Shown here: positions 63,052-64,000 of the stretch, one piece after another
Layout of the letters: each line of letters starts with the position of its first letter
How positions within the stretch are numbered: the stretch's first letter is position 1
Origin: JAEUWI01 sp942492815
GTDB lineage: Bacteria > Hydrogenedentota > Hydrogenedentia > Hydrogenedentales > JAEUWI01
Direction of reading: 5' to 3'
DNA: 64,000 nucleotides
NCBI GenBank assembly: GCA_942492815.1
Contig: OW818658.1
Coordinates: forward strand, 4,464,001-4,528,000
Position numbers and translations under genes: made by a program
The notes under the pieces: model-generated
Told to the model about the DNA's origin: nothing
What the model saw: the letters and a program-made list of their open reading frames with translations, nothing else
Database searches by the model: none

Positions 63052-63218
63052 CAAGTCCGGATGTGGGCCTGGGCCCCCATCCTTTTGCGCACGCCGCGGG
63101 GCGCTCCTGGTGCCCGGTCTTTTGGCGTGTGGATTGAAAAAGGGAAATAGCGTGTCGCCGCGCCGGGAAAACGTGCGTTTTCGAGTGTAAGGCGGCGCAA
63201 AGGGAAAGGAAGAGTACT

Positions 63219-64000
63219 GTGGGTGATTATATCTGGATTCTGTTTATTGTTGGAGGCATTGTGTGCCTCATCCTGGCTGGCGTCTTGTTCAGCTTTCTGT
63301 CGCTCTGGATCCAGGCGCTCGCATCGGGCGCCAAGGTCAGCATGCCGAGCCTGATCTTCATGAAGCTTCGGAAGATCCGGCCCCAGATCATCGTTTACAG
63401 CCGCATCAACGCGGTGAAGGCCGGCATCAACCTCGGGGTGAACGAGCTCGAAGCCCACTACCTCGCCGGCGGCAACGTCCAGCGCGTGGTGGCGGCGCTC
63501 ATCGCGGCGAACAAGGCCAACATCCCCCTGTCCTTTCAGCAGGCGACAGCCATCGACCTCGCGGGCCGCGACGTGCTCGACGCGGTGAAGACCTCCGTAA
63601 ATCCGAAGGTCATCGACTGCCCGGATCCGACCCGGGGCACGGATACCGTGGCCGCCGTGGCCATGGACGGTATCCAGCTCAAGGCCAAGGCCCGCGTGAC
63701 GGTGCGCACGAACATCAACCGCCTGGTGGGTGGCGCGACGGAAGCCACGATCATCGCCCGCGTGGGTGAAGGTATTGTGACGACCATCGGCTCTTCCGAG
63801 ACCCACAAGAAGGTACTCGAAAACCCCGACATGATCTCCAAGACGGTACTTGCGCGCGGCCTGGATGCGGGCACGGCCTTTGAAATCCTCTCCATCGATA
63901 TCGCCGATATCGACGTGGGCGAGAACATCGGCGCCCACCTGCAGATCAAGCAGGCCGAAGCCGACAAGCAGATCGCCCAGGCCCGCGCCGAAGAGCGCCG
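63219..64000 (+). CDS. floA: Flotillin-like protein FloA (partial, runs off the window)
   Basis: The GTG at 63219 has AAAGGAAGAG just before it. The 260 residues present start with a membrane helix (DYIWILFIVGGIVCLILAG) and a second hydrophobic patch. The FloA core follows: VSMPSLIFMKLRKI, INAVKAGINLGVNELEAHYLAGGNV, RVTVRTNINRLVGGATEATIIARVGEG and SIDIADIDVGENIGAHL. A coiled-coil start (QIKQAEADKQIAQARAEERR) is cut by the window end. FloA scaffolds functional membrane microdomains; the nfeD-floA pairing matches the yqeZ-yqfA arrangement of Bacillus. Confidence 0.95.
   Translation, partial: MGDYIWILFIVGGIVCLILAGVLFSFLSLWIQALASGAKVSMPSLIFMKLRKIRPQIIVYSRINAVKAGINLGVNELEAHYLAGGNVQRVVAALIAANKANIPLSFQQATAIDLAGRDVLDAVKTSVNPKVIDCPDPTRGTDTVAAVAMDGIQLKAKARVTVRTNINRLVGGATEATIIARVGEGIVTTIGSSETHKKVLENPDMISKTVLARGLDAGTAFEILSIDIADIDVGENIGAHLQIKQAEADKQIAQARAEER

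Overview
The window is about 64 kb of GC-rich, gene-dense bacterial chromosome. It holds about 48 protein genes, several operons and an unusually large amount of short repetitive DNA between genes. There is no rRNA, no recognisable tRNA and no CRISPR array. The cell looks Gram-negative: it has a heptosyltransferase-like glycosyltransferase family 9 protein, a lipoprotein substrate-binding protein, Sec and Tat-type signals, and AddAB-type recombination genes. The mix of a DUF1080 protein, a sialidase, a Tat-exported sugar isomerase-like protein, an ECF sigma factor fused to an exported tail, a surface protein with a Gly-Glu linker before a C-terminal anchor, and intergenic hairpins built from 7-9 bp units resembles uncultured Hydrogenedentota or PVC-like lineages. 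That placement is inference only.

Layout. 1-6.0 kb: a secreted DUF1080/TIM-barrel protein, then five forward membrane-protein genes, including a duplicated pair and an RDD/zinc-ribbon gene with a probable ATT start. 6.0-11.7 kb (reverse): a Fic protein with a repeat-studded promoter, the tight cluster proA-nadD-yqeK-methyltransferase, and a DinB-like protein. 12-16.5 kb: a giant sigma-factor fusion, then a REP-associated transposase between two copies of its hairpin. 16.5-24 kb: hisD-hisC, murA, an SRPBCC membrane protein, a 3 x 134 bp repeat, and tpiA-secG. 24-32 kb: an NHL-repeat surface protein with an inactivated caspase-like domain, a 5 x 260 bp repeat array, two secreted hydrolases and a Nudix hydrolase. 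32-42.4 kb: a btuFDC-type importer (permease frame broken), a sialidase with a visible promoter and operator, a SecD-P1-like exported protein, a sugar isomerase-like protein, a metallophosphoesterase and a DUF2156 protein. 42.5-51 kb: a small protein with a terminator, PilZ and glycosyltransferase genes, a CHASE4 hybrid histidine kinase, a SUKH-like protein and a multipass membrane protein. 51.5-60 kb: addB-addA and an XPB-type helicase. 60.4-64 kb: an nfeD-orf-nfeD-floA membrane-microdomain operon that runs off the window.

The most unusual feature is the intergenic DNA. At least three elements have a nested inverted-repeat architecture with GGGAC-type ends. Many other gaps carry hairpins built from 7-9 bp units. 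Repeat DNA runs into the 3' ends of at least five genes and supplies their stop codons. A second strong signal is five AAAAACGATTAC-like repeats, at offsets that are exact multiples of 10 bp, across the promoter of the Fic gene.
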